This document shows positions 7,101 to 9,495 of a DNA stretch of 9,495 nucleotides, piece after piece. The translations under genes were made by a program, and so were the position numbers. Each line of letters begins with the position of its first letter. Position 1 is the first letter of the stretch. This DNA comes from Victivallales bacterium. Lineage in GTDB: Bacteria; Verrucomicrobiota; Lentisphaeria; Victivallales; JAUVCU01. The DNA lies in NCBI GenBank assembly GCA_029934175.1, contig JAOZMT010000054.1, positions 1 through 9,495 on the forward strand, read 5' to 3'. The notes beneath the pieces were generated by a model. That model was not told the origin of the DNA and ran no database searches. It saw nothing but the letters and a program-made list of their open reading frames with translations.

Positions 7101-9345
7101 CGAATGTGCATTATTGCGATATGATTCATTATCAAGAGCTCACGCAATTTTATTTTGGAGGTTTTATGAAGACACAGAGTATAGAGATACTTTAAGAAAT
7201 AAACTTAGAAGTTATGGTGCGATGTCAAGAATATTTGATTATACTGACCTTAGAGATGATTATGTTTCAGAACTTAAAGAATTAATAAAAACATTTTTTA
7301 AAAATATTGATAGAGAAGTTGCTCCAGCTGTTTTAAGTAATGCCGCAGAATATCTTTATTTTGAATTGCAAGACCAAGTTGTTTTAGAATTTACAATAAA
7401 TTCTCTTGCTCACGAATTATCAAAACGATTTATGAATCATATAAAATTGAAAAAGGTTTATGATGAATTTATTAAAGATATAGATGATATTTCTGATGTA
7501 AAAAGTAAAATAAATTTAATTTATGATTGGGTATCAACATTTGTTAGTTCAAAAGAAAAAGCCGACTCTGAATATCTTATTTGGGAAGTAGTTGCACTAA
7601 TCGCAGGAAAAGATTGTATAAATCAAGATGTAGCATCAATTAGCACTTTTGTGGAAGTTAAAGGATTAGTTGGACAGCATAGACTTATTGAGAAAAAAGT
7701 ATTGCCAATTTATTTTGATAGGTTTTTATTAAAGATGAAACATTTTACAGAAGTTCAAGTTCCGTTATTTAAGAAGTTTATAAAGTTGCGTGGCGAGCTT
7801 ACTGCATCATGCAAAGAAGAGATGCGTTTATCAGAATTTAAGCCAAAGGTAATGGGTGCATTTGTGAGAAATAAACTTATAAATGATGTGTATCTGAACT
7901 TAGTTGGTGCGAACTTTGCGAAGCAAATGGGTGCAGCAGGAGATAATAAACGAACAGATTTAATGGGATTACTTCTATTGATTTCTCCTCCAGGTTATGG
8001 TAAAACTACTCTTATGGAATATATTGCACATCGATTAGGATTAACTTTTATGAAAATAAATGGACCTGCTATTGGGCATAATGTAACATCTCTTGATCCA
8101 GCTGAAGCTCCAAATGCGACTGCAAGAGAAGAATTACAAAAAATGAACTTGAGTTTGGAAATGGGAAATAATGTAATGATTTATCTTGATGATATTCAGC
8201 ATTTAAATCCTGAATTCTTGCAAAAATTTATATCACTTTGTGATGCTCAAAGAAAGATTGAAGGTGTTTATAAGGGTAAAACAAAAACTTATGATTTCCG
8301 TGGCAAAAAAGTGTCTGTTGTAATGGCAGGAAATCCATATACAGAAAGTGGCGATAAATTTCAAATTCCAGATATGCTATCAAACCGAGCAGACACATAT
8401 AACCTTGGCGATATTAGTAGCACAGCCGCAGATGTATTTGCGATGAGTTTTATTGAAAATGCAATGACATCAAACGGTGTCTTGAATTCAATATCAAGCC
8501 ATGGACATGCTGATATATATAAATTTATGGATATTGCAAGCAGAGGAACAGGGGAGGGGATAGAGTTCGATTATAACTATTCTTCGGCGGAAATAGATGA
8601 GATTGTCACAGTTCTGAAAAAACTTTATTTAGTAAGAGATACAATATTGCGAGTTAATCAAGAGTATATTGCATCAGCCGCAAAACAAGAAGAATATCGA
8701 ACAGAACCAGCTTTTAAAATGCAGGGTTCATATCGAAATATGTGCAGAATGGCAGAAAAAGTTTTTCCTGTAATGACAGATGAAGAAGTTAATAATATTA
8801 TACTTGACCATTATTATAATGAGGCACAAACTTTGACAACTGGAGCTGAAAGTAATATCTTAAAGTTTAAAGATATGATGGGAATATTATCAGAAGATGA
8901 AGCAAGTCGTTGGACGACAATTAAAACAGAGTTCAACCGTCGTCAATCATTAATGGGCGAAGATGATGATATTGGAAAAATTTTAACTCAATTGTCACAT
9001 TTCAATACAGGAATAAAAGGCGTTCAAGCTGCAGTTGAAAATAGTTCGATAAATATTGATTTGTCGCCTCTGCAAGAGTCGTTAAAACAAATAGCAGATA
9101 AAGGAATTGATATTCAACCTATAGTCAAGGCTTTACAAGAAATGTCTAAAAATAATAATGTGAATATAGAAACAACAATACCTAAAGAATGTTTAGATGT
9201 TTTATCAAACCAAGGGGATAAATTAAGTGCATTAGTTCCAATTCTTGAAGAGTTTGGAAAGCATAATGATAATTATTCATCATTGGCAGAGTTACTTAAT
9301 AAGCTTGTGAAAGGCGAAATAACAATGCAGTTGAATAATATTTAA
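4147..9345 (+). CDS. Large DUF3686-type 'DNA repair ATPase' with C-terminal MoxR-like AAA+ domain
   Basis: The 1732-residue protein begins with a charged helix (about 1-47), then the signature TENNCIPRDITGIGEYLLFGYNVFIGL region (RTENN...FGYN; about 59-85) that starts the DUF3686 part. A long beta-rich segment follows to about residue 440, and a long helical/coiled-coil centre from about 490 to 840. Next comes a second conserved block around 855-930 (YYHLTGSDFYEKI, then ELWEQELISE and VYRAEYLVYQ), then further helical sequence. The C-terminal AAA+ module has Walker A SPPGYGKT (1280-1287, Lys1286/Thr1287), Walker B MIYLDDIQHL (Asp1348/Asp1349, with Asp in place of the usual Glu), sensor-1 Asn1396 in VVMAGNPYTES, and a candidate arginine finger Arg1414 in MLSNRADTYNLGD. 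The 'DNA repair' label is inherited from database naming; the biochemical role is unproven. There is no signal peptide. The gene looks intact, has its own Shine-Dalgarno, and lies 69 nt after a SNF2 remnant, consistent with a former helicase-ATPase pair. A remodelling role on DNA or protein complexes is inference. Confidence 0.87.
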   Translation: MENDIKEEEQALEGGAYEVLKKRISGLESELSEKLEQINEKRKAIYGGHQSKVVGNERIQTENNCIPRDITGIGEYLLFGYNVFIGLRDETKVNDVFSVLKFDGNSFVEANVDVFADDNFTKDFNELYRYYKNVKFLQFIKSASRLMFIFQCGETIDDRKILNFNIENDNSLKYLDNRGEMEYKLPPQHDFEWNELKREHQSSGEFPNYCIEDKLFVNCMGGSITIKIEDNTTSGEGIYSEAVENADQTLDDSSNFYAVVGDLIIWKVKPYREQNYRYFVFNHKKESAVRIDSIERACVQLPEDHGIIFPRGYYLQDGDMRLFDEDVADMKYLECIPSPNGEDYLFIFYHEKMGLHILLQYNLITKGLANPISCHGYSLYEDGKMVVFNTQDEEPKRNHPMQIWDTPFFSETYEVIPDSDSYLTKIGNRDLVKGISEGYSISRLMSSQEASLYTYQDIIKASTSIVNNYHWLGHEEFFGTKELVGEIKSAACAAVAEYEKVVEIRKNTKHQLNETEVAVKKCLLDASPDSMTSITQFVDSLGEIRTRRGQVISLRELRYIDLSLVDSLDVKLSEASDLVANACVEFLLDPTALEPYIRENDEILHNLKTVQKIADIIPLDESLEKLAENLDLLTDVVNNLKIDDATKTTQIVDGITDVYAALNRTRASLKNQKKELGSAEAKAEFSAQFKLISQSITNYIGMCDTILKCDEYLTKLMITIEELEGKFSEYDEFVEQLIEKREEAYSAFSSRKQVLDEEQKRRVTSLLSSAERILKGVTNRAESFKDVDEVNSYFASDLMVSKYRDIIIKLEKLGDTVKSDDLIGRLKSAKGDIIRKLRDKLDLFEDGTDIISFGDYKFTVNTQALDLTTIFRDGDMYYHLTGSDFYEKIEDEEFLKTRELWEQELISEDKTVYRAEYLVYQMLMDATVNAKDLSIQILTEATKDSDKMLELVKNYASNLYNEGYDKGIHDHDAVLILNKVIALYNECALLRYDSLSRAHAILFWRFYEDTEYRDTLRNKLRSYGAMSRIFDYTDLRDDYVSELKELIKTFFKNIDREVAPAVLSNAAEYLYFELQDQVVLEFTINSLAHELSKRFMNHIKLKKVYDEFIKDIDDISDVKSKINLIYDWVSTFVSSKEKADSEYLIWEVVALIAGKDCINQDVASISTFVEVKGLVGQHRLIEKKVLPIYFDRFLLKMKHFTEVQVPLFKKFIKLRGELTASCKEEMRLSEFKPKVMGAFVRNKLINDVYLNLVGANFAKQMGAAGDNKRTDLMGLLLLISPPGYGKTTLMEYIAHRLGLTFMKINGPAIGHNVTSLDPAEAPNATAREELQKMNLSLEMGNNVMIYLDDIQHLNPEFLQKFISLCDAQRKIEGVYKGKTKTYDFRGKKVSVVMAGNPYTESGDKFQIPDMLSNRADTYNLGDISSTAADVFAMSFIENAMTSNGVLNSISSHGHADIYKFMDIASRGTGEGIEFDYNYSSAEIDEIVTVLKKLYLVRDTILRVNQEYIASAAKQEEYRTEPAFKMQGSYRNMCRMAEKVFPVMTDEEVNNIILDHYYNEAQTLTTGAESNILKFKDMMGILSEDEASRWTTIKTEFNRRQSLMGEDDDIGKILTQLSHFNTGIKGVQAAVENSSINIDLSPLQESLKQIADKGIDIQPIVKALQEMSKNNNVNIETTIPKECLDVLSNQGDKLSALVPILEEFGKHNDNYSSLAELLNKLVKGEITMQLNNI

Positions 9346-9435
9346 AAAATCCATAAGTTTTGCGAAGTATGCAATATATAAAAAGGGCTAGTTTTAACAA
9401 GGCTTTACACTTTGAGTCAGAAAAGTCAAAAAAGT

Positions 9436-9495
9436 GTCGGAGTTCCGCTTTCAGGGGCTGTCGATTTAAGCGTAGCGCCGTCCGTCTCGGCGGCA
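9436..9495. other. GC-rich segment running off the right edge
   Basis: The final 60 bases are 63% GC by direct count (38/60), against AT-rich sequence just before. They contain a CGGA-GT-TCCG mini-hairpin (9438-9447) and a 5-bp stem CGCCG (9476-9480) / CGGCG (9488-9492) with a 7-nt loop. On the - strand a 65-codon open frame runs from the window edge to a TAA at 9298-9296, but it has no recognisable domain and overlaps the ATPase 3' end. This may be the start of another mobile, repeat or DGR component; it cannot be assigned here. Confidence 0.4.

Noticed and set aside
3691..9457. Similarity between post-VR sequence (3691-3729) and the right edge (9415-9457)
   Set aside because: Both contain AGTCAG, an A-rich run, GTCGG and TCAG, but only with several gaps; too weak to call a repeat.
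9436..9495. Right-edge GC-rich segment as the template repeat of the VR
   Set aside because: I compared GTCTCGGCGGCA with the VR's GTTTCGCGGTGGCA. They differ by gaps and at positions not explained by adenine mutagenesis, so it is not the TR.

Overview
The window is about 9.5 kb of AT-rich bacterial DNA (roughly 30% GC over most of its length). All recognisable genes are on the + strand. The three well-separated start codons have good AAGGAG/AAAGGA-type ribosome binding sites, and stops are TAA and TAG. No taxonomic marker is present. The gene families fit a low-GC, probably Gram-negative anaerobe or sediment bacterium rich in accessory 'conflict' ATPases, but phylum is not decidable from this sequence.

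Layout: 1-408 is an AT-rich, gene-poor leader with two adjacent hairpins (235-280) and a GC-rich REP-like palindrome (about 313-334). From about 393-409 to 1056 lies the C-terminal end of a Clp/Hsp100-type AAA+ ATPase whose N-terminal part is missing. One base after its stop comes an AAA-ATPase-like/PD-(D/E)XK nuclease protein (1058-2602), and three bases after that a zinc-ribbon/coiled-coil/FGE-sulfatase protein (2606-3670). These three form a tight operon.

The 3' end of the FGE-domain gene is a striking island of about 60% GC that is depleted in A on the coding strand. It encodes the RVFRGGSW...GFRL end of the formylglycine-generating-enzyme fold. This is the expected look of a variable region (VR) of a diversity-generating retroelement (DGR). 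The template repeat and reverse transcriptase are not in the window.

Immediately after the VR the sequence joins abruptly to the last third of a SNF2-family helicase domain (homology from about 3730 to 4077, motifs V and VI only). A short intergenic region with three 10-bp tandem repeats follows, then a 1732-residue DUF3686-type 'DNA repair ATPase' with a C-terminal MoxR-like AAA+ module (4147-9345). The last 60 bases become GC-rich (63%) again and run off the window.

Working model (inference): this is an accessory nucleotide-dependent conflict or sensing locus. A hypervariable FGE/C-type-lectin-fold binding protein is co-expressed with an ATPase-nuclease and sits beside remodelling ATPases (Clp-like, SNF2, DUF3686-MoxR). 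Two of those ATPases are now only 3' fragments on either side of the variable-protein cassette, which suggests that the nuclease/variable-protein cassette was brought in by, or has been reshaped by, recombination.
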